Assembly (NCBI RefSeq): GCF_029846115.1
Contig: NZ_JARVZZ010000001.1
Span: 620,001-684,000, forward strand
Origin: Serratia marcescens
GTDB lineage: Bacteria > Pseudomonadota > Gammaproteobacteria > Enterobacterales > Enterobacteriaceae
Reading direction: 5' to 3'
DNA length: 64,000 nucleotides
Shown: positions 12,343 through 20,650 of the stretch, one piece after another
Position numbering within the stretch: position 1 is the stretch's first letter
How the letters are laid out: every line of letters starts with the position of its first letter
The notes under the pieces: generated by a model
What the model saw: the letters and a program-made list of their open reading frames with translations, nothing else
Databases searched by the model: none
What the model was told of the DNA's origin: nothing
Made by a program: the position numbers and the translations under genes

Positions 12343-12912
12343 CCGATGAATAAAACTTGCGGCATTTCTTGACCCGCCTCAATAAACCGCCATCTTTTTA
12401 TTTCCCGTTCCTGCGTGACCGCCCTCGCATTATTCAGACAACAAAAATGCCTTCTGCAGCCATTTATTAACAACTTTGTTAACACGCATTTTTCATCTTG
12501 TGAATTGTGAGAGAAACACAAATGGTTACCGCTCGCATTACGGTGGAATAATGTTATCGAATTGCCTTTAGGCGGAAATAAATAAAGGGAAAACATCATC
12601 GATATTTGCAAATGAGAGAACTCGGCTACAAATACGTAACTGATTTAACTCGCCATTCTCATTTGTTCCCGCTCGCAAGCGGTGGTAAAACGTCGTTAAT
12701 CAAGACAACGCCATCAAAAACTGTCGTCGCCATAATAATTGGTTACAATACCCTTACTTTTTGTATTGAACGCGATAATGATAATTACTATTATTTGCGC
12801 TCATTTTATTGCATGACCTTATGGATGAATACCGCCGACGGCGTGGCATTTTCGCCGGCAACGTCCAATTATCATCAGCCCGATGTTCATCGGCACCCGG
12901 AAGGTTAATCAC
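12343..12912. other. Long intergenic region upstream of feoA
   Basis: About 570 bp, much richer in A and T than the flanking genes, without a convincing gene. Possible frames on both strands are low in complexity and unlike any family. The only clear content is the Fur-type promoter near its right end, which leaves a leader of about 110 nt before feoA. No FNR consensus (TTGAT-N4-ATCAA) was found, although E. coli feo has one. Confidence 0.6.
12766..12794 (+). promoter_or_regulatory. feoABC promoter with overlapping Fur box
   Basis: TTGAAC and TATTAT are separated by 17 bp, a good sigma-70 promoter. Spanning the spacer and -10 is GATAATGATAATTACTATT, which matches the 19-bp Fur consensus at about 16 positions, including the first 12 in a row. 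Iron-replete Fur would block the polymerase here. This agrees with the downstream ferrous iron uptake operon. Confidence 0.82.
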
Positions 12913-13137
12913 ATGCAGCTTCAACCTAAACGCACCTATAAGATTGTCGGCTTTTCCGGTGAAATTGCGCCGGCCTACCGCCAGAAACTGTTATCGCTCG
13001 GCATGCTGCCCGGCTCTTCATTCGACGTGGTGCGCGTCGCGCCGCTGGGCGATCCGATAGAAATTAAAACTCGCCGCGTCAGCCTGGTGCTGCGCAGGAA
13101 GGATCTGGCACTGCTGCAGCTCGACGGCCAGCCCTGA
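12913..13137 (+). CDS. feoA: Ferrous iron transport protein A
   Basis: A 74-residue SH3-like protein ([22 protein letters not shown]...), near the usual 75 residues. FeoA is a small cytoplasmic partner needed for FeoB-mediated Fe(II) uptake. The start chosen is the ATG giving the conserved N-terminus; ten upstream codons in frame are not family-like. feoB follows after 62 bp and feoC after that, so this is the first gene of feoABC. Confidence 0.95.
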   Translation: MQLQPKRTYKIVGFSGEIAPAYRQKLLSLGMLPGSSFDVVRVAPLGDPIEIKTRRVSLVLRRKDLALLQLDGQP

Positions 13138-13199
13138 CCTCCGTTTGCCGACGCGCTCTTGCGCCGGCGCTGTTCTCCTTGAAGACGACACGCTGAACT

Positions 13200-15515
13200 A
13201 TGAAAAAACTCACCATCGGCTTAATCGGTAATCCGAACTCCGGCAAAACCACGCTGTTCAACCAGCTGACCGGCGCACGCCAACGGGTCGGCAACTGGGC
13301 GGGCGTGACGGTCGAACGCAAAGAAGGCCATTTCACCACCCCGCAGTCCGATGTGCGGCTGGTCGATTTGCCCGGCACCTACTCCCTGACCACCATTTCA
13401 GAGCAAACCTCGCTCGATGAGCAGATCGCCTGCCACTACATTTTGAGCGGCGACGCCGATCTGCTGATCAACGTGGTCGACGCCTCCAACCTGGAGCGCA
13501 ACCTCTATCTGACGCTGCAATTGCTGGAGCTGGGCATCCCCTGCATCGTGGCGCTGAACATGCTCGACATCGCCACAAGCCAGCATATCGATATCGACGT
13601 CGCCGCGCTGTCGGCGCGCCTCGGCTGCCCGGTAGTGCCGATGATCTCCACCCGCGCCGACGGCATCGGCGTGCTGAAACAGATGATCGACAATCATCAC
13701 ATCAACGAACAGCAGGCGCTGGTGAACTATCCGCCGCTGTTGCTGAAAGAGGTCGCCACGCTGAGCGACGCCATGCCGCAAACGCTGCCGGCGGTGCAGC
13801 GCCGCTGGTTGGCATTGCAAATGCTGGAAGGCGACATCTACAGCCACCGGCTGGCCGGTCCCGCCGTCGCGCTATTGCCTGCGGCCATTCAGGCATTGCA
13901 ACAGCAGGAGCAAGAAGACCCGGCGCTGGTGATCGCCGACGCACGCTACCAGTCTATCGCCGCCCTGTGCGACGCGGTCAGCAACTCGCAGCAGGCAATG
14001 CCCAACCGCCTGACCGAGCTGCTGGATAAAGTGATCCTCAACCGCTGGCTGGGCGTGCCGATCTTCCTGCTGGTGATGTACCTGATGTTCCTGCTGGCGA
14101 TCAACATCGGCGGCGCGCTGCAGCCGATCTTCGATATCGGCTCGGCGGCGATCTTTATTCAGGGCATTCAGTGGCTCGGCTACACCCTGCACTTCCCCGA
14201 CTGGCTGACCGTTTTCCTGGCGCAGGGCGTCGGCGGCGGCATCAACACCGTGCTGCCGCTGGTGCCGCAGATCGGCATGATGTACCTGTTCCTGTCCTTC
14301 CTGGAGGATTCCGGCTACATGGCGCGCGCAGCGTTCGTGATGGATCGCCTGATGCAGGCGCTCGGGCTGCCGGGCAAATCCTTCGTGCCGCTGATCGTCG
14401 GCTTCGGCTGCAATGTGCCGTCCATCATGGGCGCTCGGACGCTGGATGCCCAGCGCGAGCGCCTGATCACCATCATGATGGCGCCGTTCATGTCGTGCGG
14501 CGCCCGTCTGGCGATCTTTGCGGTGTTCGCCGCCGCCTTCTTCGGCCAGGACGGCGCCGGGGTGGTATTCTCGCTGTACATGCTCGGCATTGCGGTGGCG
14601 ATCCTCACCGGTCTGGTGCTCAAATACACCCTCATGCGCGGCGAAGCCTCGCCGTTCGTGATGGAGCTGCCGGTCTACCATGTGCCGCACCTGAAAAGCC
14701 TGCTGCTGCAAACCTGGCAGCGCTTGAAAGGCTTCGTGTTGCGCGCCGGTAAGGTGATCGTGGTGGCCAGCATATTCATCGGCGGCCTGAACAGCTTCTC
14801 GTTTAGCGGCAAGACGGTCGACAACATCAACGACTCCGCGCTGGCCTCGGTCTCCAAAGTGCTGACGCCGCTGCTGCAGCCGATGGGCGTCCACAGCGAT
14901 AACTGGCAGGCCACCGTCGGCCTGGTAACCGGTGCGATGGCGAAAGAAGTGGTGGTCGGCACGCTGAATACGCTGTATACCGCCGAGCACATCAACAAAG
15001 AGGCGTTCGACGCCGCCAACTTCAACCTGCTTGATGAACTGGGCGGCGCACTGAACGAAACCTGGGACGGCCTGAAAAACACCTTCAGCCTGAGCGTGCT
15101 CTCCAACCCGATCGAAGCCAGCAAGGGCGACGGTGAGATGGGCGTCGGCTCAATGGGTGTGATGAGCAGCAAATTCGGCTCCGGCATCTCCGCCTACAGC
15201 TATCTGATCTTCGTGCTGTTGTATGTGCCTTGCGTCTCGGTGATGGGCGCCATCGCCCGTGAATCGAGCCGCGGCTGGATGACCTTCTCTATTCTGTGGG
15301 GGCTGAACGTGGCCTACTCGCTGGCGACGCTGTTCTATCAGGTGGCCACCTTCAACCAACACCCGCAGTACAGCCTGACGGCGATCCTGGTGGTGGTGCT
15401 GGTGAATCTGCTGGTGCTGTTCGGCCTGCGAAGGGCACGCAGCCGCGTCACGGTGCGCCTGGGCAACGCCACGCCGGCGGCCTGTTGCCAGAGCGCCAAA
15501 GGCAGCTGTCACTGA
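13200..15515 (+). CDS. feoB: Ferrous iron permease FeoB with GTPase domain
   Basis: The 771-residue inner-membrane transporter starts with a G-protein domain: G1 loop GNPNSGKTT at residues 10-18, DLPGTYSL as G3, and ALNMLD as G4. A helical linker and two Gate domains follow (LEDSGYMARAAFVMDR, GFGCNVPSIMGARTL, MSCGARLAIFAVF). The C-terminal tail is cysteine-rich (AACCQSAKGSCH). It takes up Fe(II) under low-oxygen or acidic conditions. There is little ribosome-site sequence before the ATG. Confidence 0.97.
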   Translation: MKKLTIGLIGNPNSGKTTLFNQLTGARQRVGNWAGVTVERKEGHFTTPQSDVRLVDLPGTYSLTTISEQTSLDEQIACHYILSGDADLLINVVDASNLERNLYLTLQLLELGIPCIVALNMLDIATSQHIDIDVAALSARLGCPVVPMISTRADGIGVLKQMIDNHHINEQQALVNYPPLLLKEVATLSDAMPQTLPAVQRRWLALQMLEGDIYSHRLAGPAVALLPAAIQALQQQEQEDPALVIADARYQSIAALCDAVSNSQQAMPNRLTELLDKVILNRWLGVPIFLLVMYLMFLLAINIGGALQPIFDIGSAAIFIQGIQWLGYTLHFPDWLTVFLAQGVGGGINTVLPLVPQIGMMYLFLSFLEDSGYMARAAFVMDRLMQALGLPGKSFVPLIVGFGCNVPSIMGARTLDAQRERLITIMMAPFMSCGARLAIFAVFAAAFFGQDGAGVVFSLYMLGIAVAILTGLVLKYTLMRGEASPFVMELPVYHVPHLKSLLLQTWQRLKGFVLRAGKVIVVASIFIGGLNSFSFSGKTVDNINDSALASVSKVLTPLLQPMGVHSDNWQATVGLVTGAMAKEVVVGTLNTLYTAEHINKEAFDAANFNLLDELGGALNETWDGLKNTFSLSVLSNPIEASKGDGEMGVGSMGVMSSKFGSGISAYSYLIFVLLYVPCVSVMGAIARESSRGWMTFSILWGLNVAYSLATLFYQVATFNQHPQYSLTAILVVVLVNLLVLFGLRRARSRVTVRLGNATPAACCQSAKGSCH

Positions 15516-15754
15516 TGGCCGGGCTGCTGCAGGTGCGCGATGCGCTGGCGCTGCGCGGCAGCGCCCAGGCGCAGCAGCTCAGCCTATCGCTGGCGACGCC
15601 GCTGCCGCTGGTGCAGGCGATGCTGGACCGTTTGACGGCGATGGGAAAAGTGGAACGCATCGAACAGGATGACGGCGCCTGTCTGAGCGGCAGTTGCAAA
15701 CGCTGCCCGCAGGGCCAGGGATGCAGCACGGTGTTCTACCGGCTGAAGGCCTGA
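15515..15754 (+). CDS. feoC: FeoC, iron-sulfur winged-helix partner of FeoB
   Basis: A 79-residue protein with an N-terminal winged-helix fold (LLQVRDALALRGSAQAQQLS). A cysteine cluster near the C-terminus (CLSGSCKRCPQGQGC) fits the Fe-S-binding loop of FeoC. The ATG overlaps the feoB stop by one base (TGATG), showing translational coupling. In enterobacteria FeoC protects FeoB from FtsH proteolysis; this is family knowledge. A longer frame starting inside feoB is an artefact of overlap. Confidence 0.92.
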   Translation: MAGLLQVRDALALRGSAQAQQLSLSLATPLPLVQAMLDRLTAMGKVERIEQDDGACLSGSCKRCPQGQGCSTVFYRLKA

Positions 15755-15759
15755 CGATC

Positions 15760-15783
15760 AGGGGCGCCATGACGGGCGCCCCT
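15760..15783. terminator. Hairpin between feoC and the DUF1471 gene
   Basis: A 9-bp perfect stem (AGGGGCGCC / GGCGCCCCT) with a 6-nt loop lies between convergent genes. Neither strand has a T-tract, so it may act as a weak bidirectional terminator or as an mRNA 3' stabiliser. Confidence 0.5.
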
Positions 15784-15797
15784 CTGCCGTTCAAGGC

Positions 15798-16082
15798 TTA
15801 TTGCTTGTCTTTGTAAACTTCGGCGATGGCGCTGAATTTACCGTGTTCACGGCCTGCCAGGATCACGTAGTATTGACCGCCTTTTTCGTCCGCCAGTTTG
15901 GACAGCTCTTCCTTGGCATCCATCGGTGACGTGGTTTCTGCCGTCGTGGTGACGGTGCCGATCTTCTCGTATTTACCCGGATTCTTATCCAGATCTTCCT
16001 TGGTCAGCAGGGTTGCCGCCATGGAGCCGAAAGACACCGAACCCAGCACTGCCGCTGCAATAATCATCTTCAATGATTTCAT
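15798..16082 (-). CDS. Small periplasmic DUF1471 (YdgH/BhsA/McbA-like) protein
   Basis: A 94-residue protein with a clear signal peptide: MKSLKM, a hydrophobic core, and a likely cleavage after GSMAA at about residue 23. The mature part is a single DUF1471/YhcN-type domain (KIGTVTTTAETTSPMDAKEEL, then GGQYYVILAGREHG). Such proteins are small, often stress-induced periplasmic factors of enterobacteria. The exact paralogue cannot be named. It is monocistronic and faces feoC. Confidence 0.85.
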   Translation of the reverse strand: MKSLKMIIAAAVLGSVSFGSMAATLLTKEDLDKNPGKYEKIGTVTTTAETTSPMDAKEELSKLADEKGGQYYVILAGREHGKFSAIAEVYKDKQ

Positions 16083-16217
16083 GACACTAACCTCTCAATG
16101 GATAATTTATCTGTTATGAAAGCCGTCAAGAATCCATGCGTAGTACCGCAGGCTGCCGCGACATCCTCAGGCCTCGTTGCTTTCCCTGACGGGGCCTGTT
16201 TCCCAGAGACGAAACGC

Positions 16218-16254
16218 CAAAATGAGAAGCGCCGCACGCGGTCTTTTCATTTTG
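16218..16254. other. Hairpin in the region upstream of the DUF1471 gene
   Basis: CAAAATGAGAA and TTTTCATTTTG can pair over 11 positions with one G:U, enclosing a GC-rich loop. There is no T-tract. It lies in a 270-bp gap between bioH and the DUF1471 gene that otherwise shows no gene. It may be part of the 3' end of the bioH transcript. Confidence 0.35.
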
Positions 16255-16352
16255 CAGCCAACGCATTGACTCACTAAGTATCGAACAGCTTTGTCTTTTA
16301 TCCACCCGGCGGCGTTTTTTTTAGCGCTCTATCGTGCGTTTTCCCACCGGAT

Positions 16353-17123
16353 TCAATGTGCTGCAATAAACGCTTCGATCATCGTCACAAATTCATCGGG
16401 ATGAGAAATAAACGGCGCATGGGCGGCTTTGGCCACGATCTGCGACGCAGAATTCGGCCAGGCGGTATCGAGCAGCTCGGCGACCTTGCGCGGCACCAGC
16501 CCGTCCAGATAACCGTAGATCCGCAGCAGCGGCAGCTCCAGCGCGGCCAACGGCGCGCGCAGATCGGCGGTGCGCAGGATCTCCAGCCCGCCGTTCAACA
16601 CCTCGACGCTCGGCGTCGGCTGGTTGAGCACCACCGCTTTCAGCTGGCGCGCATCCTGACGCGCGCTCTCGGTGCCCAGGGTCTGCAACGCCAGAAAACG
16701 CTCGACGGTGCGCTGGAAATCCAGGCTCAACTGATGCTGGAAACCGCTCAGCACGTCCGGGCGGATCCCCGGCCACTCATCGCGGGCGGCAAAGCACGGC
16801 GAGGAGGCCACGGTGATAAGCCCCTTGAGTCGCTCGGGCTGCATCAGCGCCGCCTGGCTGGCCACCAGCCCGCCGAGCGACCAACCTAGCCACCAGGCCT
16901 GCGGCGGGGCGGCCGCCAGCACGATTTCCGTCATCTGCTCCAGCGACAGGGCACCGAACCCCTGGCTGCGGCCATAACCCGGCAAATCGACCAGGTGCAG
17001 GCGAAAATGCGGTGCCAGTCGCGCCTGAATGCAACTCCACACTTCGGCGTTCAATCCCCAGCCGTGCAGCAGCACAAGATCGCGTTCGCCTTCACCTATT
17101 GTTTGCCAATACAGCGCTGTCAT
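16353..17123 (-). CDS. bioH: Pimeloyl-ACP methyl ester carboxylesterase BioH
   Basis: A 256-residue alpha/beta hydrolase. The catalytic triad is visible: Ser82 in GWSLGG, Asp207 in GYLDGL and His235 in [11 protein letters not shown], the same positions as in E. coli BioH. The enzyme removes the methyl group from pimeloyl-ACP methyl ester, ending pimelate synthesis for biotin. It stands apart from any bio operon, as in E. coli, and diverges from gntX with a 40-bp gap. Confidence 0.96.
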   Translation of the reverse strand: MTALYWQTIGEGERDLVLLHGWGLNAEVWSCIQARLAPHFRLHLVDLPGYGRSQGFGALSLEQMTEIVLAAAPPQAWWLGWSLGGLVASQAALMQPERLKGLITVASSPCFAARDEWPGIRPDVLSGFQHQLSLDFQRTVERFLALQTLGTESARQDARQLKAVVLNQPTPSVEVLNGGLEILRTADLRAPLAALELPLLRIYGYLDGLVPRKVAELLDTAWPNSASQIVAKAAHAPFISHPDEFVTMIEAFIAAH

Positions 17124-17163
17124 GGGTTATTGTCCTTTCATGCTTATCCGTCTCGGAGGCTCT

Positions 17164-17847
17164 ATGCTATCAATCCGCAGCCGCTGTTGGCTATGCCGAC
17201 AGCCGTTGAGCCTGATGCGTCATGGCATCTGCAGCTGCTGCCTGCGCCATCTGCCGGCCCACCCGCCGTGTTGCCCGTGCTGCGGATTGCCCGCCGGGGA
17301 AACGCAAATGCCCTGCGGTCGCTGCCTGCAACGGCCGCCGCCCTGGCAGCGGCTGGTGTTCGTCGGCGACTACGTAGTGCCCCTCAGCCAACTGGTAAAG
17401 AGGTTCAAGTTTCACCGCGCGCCCGAGCTGGCGCCGACGCTGGCACGCCTGATGCTGTTGCGGTGGCAGCAGGCGCGCAGAGAGCAGAATCTGAACAGAC
17501 CCGACCTGATTTTAGCGGTACCCTTGCATACATCACGCTGCTGGCGCCGTGGTTATAACCAGAGCGATCTGCTGGCCCGGCCGCTGGCGCGCTGGCTGGG
17601 CTGCGTCTATCGCCCCGCGGCCTTGCGCCGGGTGCGCAAAACCGCCTTGCAACAGCGGCTGAGCGCCGGGGCACGCAGGCGCAATTTGCAGCGCGCCTTC
17701 GTCTGCACAGCATCGGTTGCCGGCCGGCATATCGCCCTGGTGGATGACGTGGTGACCACCGGCAGCACCGTCGCGGAGATCGCGGCGCTGCTGCGGCGGC
17801 AAGGCGCCGCCTCGGTGCAGATATGGTGCGTTTGCCGCACGTTGTAG
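17164..17847 (+). CDS. gntX: ComF/GntX-family phosphoribosyltransferase-like protein
   Basis: The 227-residue protein begins with a cysteine-rich zinc-ribbon-like region (CWLC at 8-11, CSCC at 23-26, CCPCC at 36-40, CGRC at 51-54). It ends with a type I PRTase domain whose PRPP loop is VDDVVTTGST at residues 193-202. It matches E. coli GntX and Gram-positive ComFC, associated with DNA uptake and use of DNA as a nutrient; the enzymatic role is unproven. The start after GGAGG was chosen because it gives the family N-terminus. Confidence 0.92.
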   Translation: MLSIRSRCWLCRQPLSLMRHGICSCCLRHLPAHPPCCPCCGLPAGETQMPCGRCLQRPPPWQRLVFVGDYVVPLSQLVKRFKFHRAPELAPTLARLMLLRWQQARREQNLNRPDLILAVPLHTSRCWRRGYNQSDLLARPLARWLGCVYRPAALRRVRKTALQQRLSAGARRRNLQRAFVCTASVAGRHIALVDDVVTTGSTVAEIAALLRRQGAASVQIWCVCRTL

Positions 17848-17905
17848 TGCCACGGCAATGGGCGTATTATAACCGACTATAGAAGTCAACTATTGAGCTA
17901 ATGCT

Positions 17906-18481
17906 ATGATCCGTATAACAGATACTGCACAGGAACACTTTGCCAAACTGCTGGCAAATCAAGAAGAAGGCACCCAAATCCGCGTATTCGTGATCAACCC
18001 GGGCACGCCGACGGCCGAATGCGGTGTCTCTTATTGCCCGCCGGACGCGGTAGAAGCGACGGATACCGAACTGAAGTTCGACAAGCTGTCCGCCTATGTC
18101 GATGAGCTGAGCGCGCCGTATCTGGAAGACGCCGAAATCGACTTCGTGACCGACCAGCTGGGTTCTCAGCTGACGCTGAAGGCGCCAAACGCCAAGATGC
18201 GCAAGGTCGATGACGACGCGCCGCTGATGGAACGCGTGGAATACGTGTTGCAGTCGCAGATCAACCCACAGCTGGCGGGCCACGGCGGCCGCGTGACGCT
18301 GATGGAGATCACCGACGACAACATGGCGATCCTGCAGTTCGGCGGCGGTTGCAACGGTTGTTCGATGGTCGACGTCACGCTGAAAGAAGGCATCGAGAAA
18401 GAGCTGCTGCAGAAGTTCCCGGAACTGAAGGGCGTGCGCGATTTGACCGAGCACCAGCGCGGCGAGCACTCCTATTACTGA
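17906..18481 (+). CDS. nfuA: Fe-S cluster carrier protein NfuA
   Basis: A 191-residue protein with a degenerate A-type N-terminal domain and a C-terminal Nfu domain. Cys149 and Cys152 (GGGCNGCSM) are the cluster-binding CxxC. NfuA transfers 4Fe-4S clusters to targets such as aconitase and LipA, particularly under oxidative stress or iron limitation. It follows gntX, as in E. coli (gntX-nfuA), and ends at a strong bidirectional terminator. Confidence 0.97.
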   Translation: MIRITDTAQEHFAKLLANQEEGTQIRVFVINPGTPTAECGVSYCPPDAVEATDTELKFDKLSAYVDELSAPYLEDAEIDFVTDQLGSQLTLKAPNAKMRKVDDDAPLMERVEYVLQSQINPQLAGHGGRVTLMEITDDNMAILQFGGGCNGCSMVDVTLKEGIEKELLQKFPELKGVRDLTEHQRGEHSYY

Positions 18482-18510
18482 TCCCCGGCGCTCGCGCCGC
18501 GGTGGATAAC

Positions 18511-18549
18511 ACAATGCCGGAAGGGGGAACCCGTTCCGGCATTGTCGTT
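18511..18549. terminator. Bidirectional terminator between nfuA and malQ
   Basis: A 12-bp perfect stem (ACAATGCCGGAA / TTCCGGCATTGT) with an 11-nt loop lies between convergent genes and is followed by CGTTTT on the + strand. Confidence 0.85.
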
Positions 18550-18550
18550 T

Positions 18551-20641
18551 TCACCCCACCGACACCTTGCGTCGCCGTTTGTCCAAATCCTTCAGCAGCC
18601 GGTTTATTCGCGGATCGGCGAACATCTCCTCCAGCGTTTGGATCAGCTTGCGCCGCCAGTTAGGGTACTGGTCACTGGTGCCGGGAATATTGACCGGGTC
18701 TGCCATGTCCAGCCAGTCTTCCGGCTGCAGGCCGAGCAAGGCGCTGGCGCTGTCGGCGACATAGCGCTGCAGGCCGCGGTTGAGCAGCGGGCTCATGCCG
18801 AGCAGCGCCGCCTTCTTGCCCACCTTCTGCGGCACGCAGCCATAGCGATGCAACCCGTCCAGCAGCCCTTGCTTGGCGCGTTCCCGATCGGCGAACAACT
18901 CCCGCAGGATCTCCGCGTCCGGATAGAGCCCCAGCCGGTCGCCGAGCGTCAGATCACCGCTCTGCCAGTAACCCCGCAGCGTCGGCAGATCGTGGGTGGT
19001 GATGGTCGCCATCGCCTGCACCGGATAGGCCTGCGGCGCGCGGAAATGGTGTTCGCCGTCGCTTTCGAAATACAGCACTTTGTAAGAATAGACACCGCTG
19101 TCGCGCAGCTTGCCGACGATCTCCACCGGCACCGTGCCGAGATCCTCGCCGATCACCATGCAGCGGTGGCGCTGGCTTTCCAGCGCCAGCACCGCCAGCA
19201 GATCGTCCACCGGGTATTTGACGTAGGCGCCGCGATCGGCGGTTTCGCCATAAGGGATCCACCACAGCCGCAGCAGCGCCATGACGTGATCGATACGCAA
19301 CGCGCCGCAGCTGGTCATGTTGGCGCGCAAAAGATCGATGAACGGCTGATAACCGCGCGCCGCCATCACGTGCGGATCCATCGGCGGCAGGCCCCAGTTT
19401 TGCCCCAGCGGCCCCAGGATGTCCGGCGGCGCGCCGACCGACGCTTTCAGGCAGTACAGTTCACGGTCGCACCAGGTTTCCGCTCCGCCTTCCGCCACCC
19501 CGACCGCCAAATCGCGATACAGACCAATCGGCATCTGCTGCTGCCGGCTCTGCTCAAAACACTGCGCAAACTGCGTGCCTGCCAGCCATTGCAGCCACAG
19601 GTAAAAGCGGACCGCGTCCTGATGTTCGTCGCAGAATTGCCGCACCGCTTCGCTCTGCCCCCGTTGATAGCGCTCGGGCCAGGCCGGCCACCCCCACTGG
19701 CTGGCGTCTTTGGCTGCCAGATGGGCATGCAGCGCGTCGAACGCAGCCTGCTGATATAGGCTATCGCCGCCCTCAGTCACGAACCGTTCGAACGCCTGAC
19801 GCTGCGCGTCGTTCGGCTTGCGCGCCTGAAACAGCGGGAACGCCAACTTCAGCCCCGCCAGCTTCAACTGCATCACGGCGCTGTAATCCACCCACTCCGC
19901 GGCGCGCGCCTTGGCCAGCTGCTTCTGCGTCACCGGCGTCTGCCACCAGCGCTGAGCCGCGTCGCTGCGTTGGAAATCCTCCACCGCGTTGACGTCGATA
20001 TACGCCAGATTCAGCCAACGGCGCGACGAGGGGCTGTAAGGGCTGGCGCTCTCCGGGTTGGCCGGATACAGCGCATGGATCGGATTGAGACCGACGAAGG
20101 CGCCGCCGCGTTCCCCCACCTGCTCCACCATCAGGCGCAGATCGCCGAAATCGCCAATGCCCCAGTTGCGATCGGAACGCAGCGTATACAGCTGAACGCA
20201 GGCGCCCCACAGTTTCTTGCCGGTCAGCAAGGCGTCCGGTTCGAAGCAGCGCCTCGGCGCGACGATCACTCGGCATGACCACTGCCGTGCGCCCTGGCTC
20301 AGCGTCAATTGGTGGTAACCCGCCGGCAGATCGCCCGGCAGCGTCAGGGTCTTGCGCGCGCCGACGCGCCCCTGCAGGCATTCGCCGTCTTCACGCTGCA
20401 GCGCCCACAGGTACTCGCCTTCGCCCGCCGGAGTCAGCGCCAGCGGCGCGCCCTGATAGAACACCTTGACCGCCGGTAACGGCGATGCCGCCCCTTCCTG
20501 CGCGGCATCGGCCCGGTTCATGGCCGCCAGCAGCTTGCGCTTGGTCTCCGCTTCAATCGCCTGCCGCTTGCCGTGGGCATTGATGAAATCGGCAGCGATC
20601 CCCGCCTGCGCTGCCGCCTGATCGATACGCTTGCGATCCAT
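18551..20641 (-). CDS. malQ: 4-alpha-glucanotransferase (amylomaltase)
   Basis: A 696-residue GH77 enzyme. The core motifs are present: RSDRNWGIGDFGDL, CGALRIDHVMAL with the nucleophile Asp, GEDLGTVP with the acid Glu, and TTHDLPTLRGYW. It disproportionates maltose and short maltodextrins, feeding MalP. The ATG has AAGGAG. The malP stop lies 9 bp upstream, so both are read from the malP promoter as the MalT-controlled malPQ operon. Confidence 0.97.
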   Translation of the reverse strand: MDRKRIDQAAAQAGIAADFINAHGKRQAIEAETKRKLLAAMNRADAAQEGAASPLPAVKVFYQGAPLALTPAGEGEYLWALQREDGECLQGRVGARKTLTLPGDLPAGYHQLTLSQGARQWSCRVIVAPRRCFEPDALLTGKKLWGACVQLYTLRSDRNWGIGDFGDLRLMVEQVGERGGAFVGLNPIHALYPANPESASPYSPSSRRWLNLAYIDVNAVEDFQRSDAAQRWWQTPVTQKQLAKARAAEWVDYSAVMQLKLAGLKLAFPLFQARKPNDAQRQAFERFVTEGGDSLYQQAAFDALHAHLAAKDASQWGWPAWPERYQRGQSEAVRQFCDEHQDAVRFYLWLQWLAGTQFAQCFEQSRQQQMPIGLYRDLAVGVAEGGAETWCDRELYCLKASVGAPPDILGPLGQNWGLPPMDPHVMAARGYQPFIDLLRANMTSCGALRIDHVMALLRLWWIPYGETADRGAYVKYPVDDLLAVLALESQRHRCMVIGEDLGTVPVEIVGKLRDSGVYSYKVLYFESDGEHHFRAPQAYPVQAMATITTHDLPTLRGYWQSGDLTLGDRLGLYPDAEILRELFADRERAKQGLLDGLHRYGCVPQKVGKKAALLGMSPLLNRGLQRYVADSASALLGLQPEDWLDMADPVNIPGTSDQYPNWRRKLIQTLEEMFADPRINRLLKDLDKRRRKVSVG

Positions 20642-20650
20642 TCGCTCTCC

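Noticed and set aside
12303..12611. 102-codon minus-strand frame after tex
   Set aside because: It reads across the tex hairpin and A+T-rich intergenic sequence with no recognisable domain or ribosome site.
12606..12908. 100-codon frame upstream of feoA
   Set aside because: It runs straight through the Fur-type promoter, has no family resemblance and an atypical residue mix; it is an A+T-rich chance frame.
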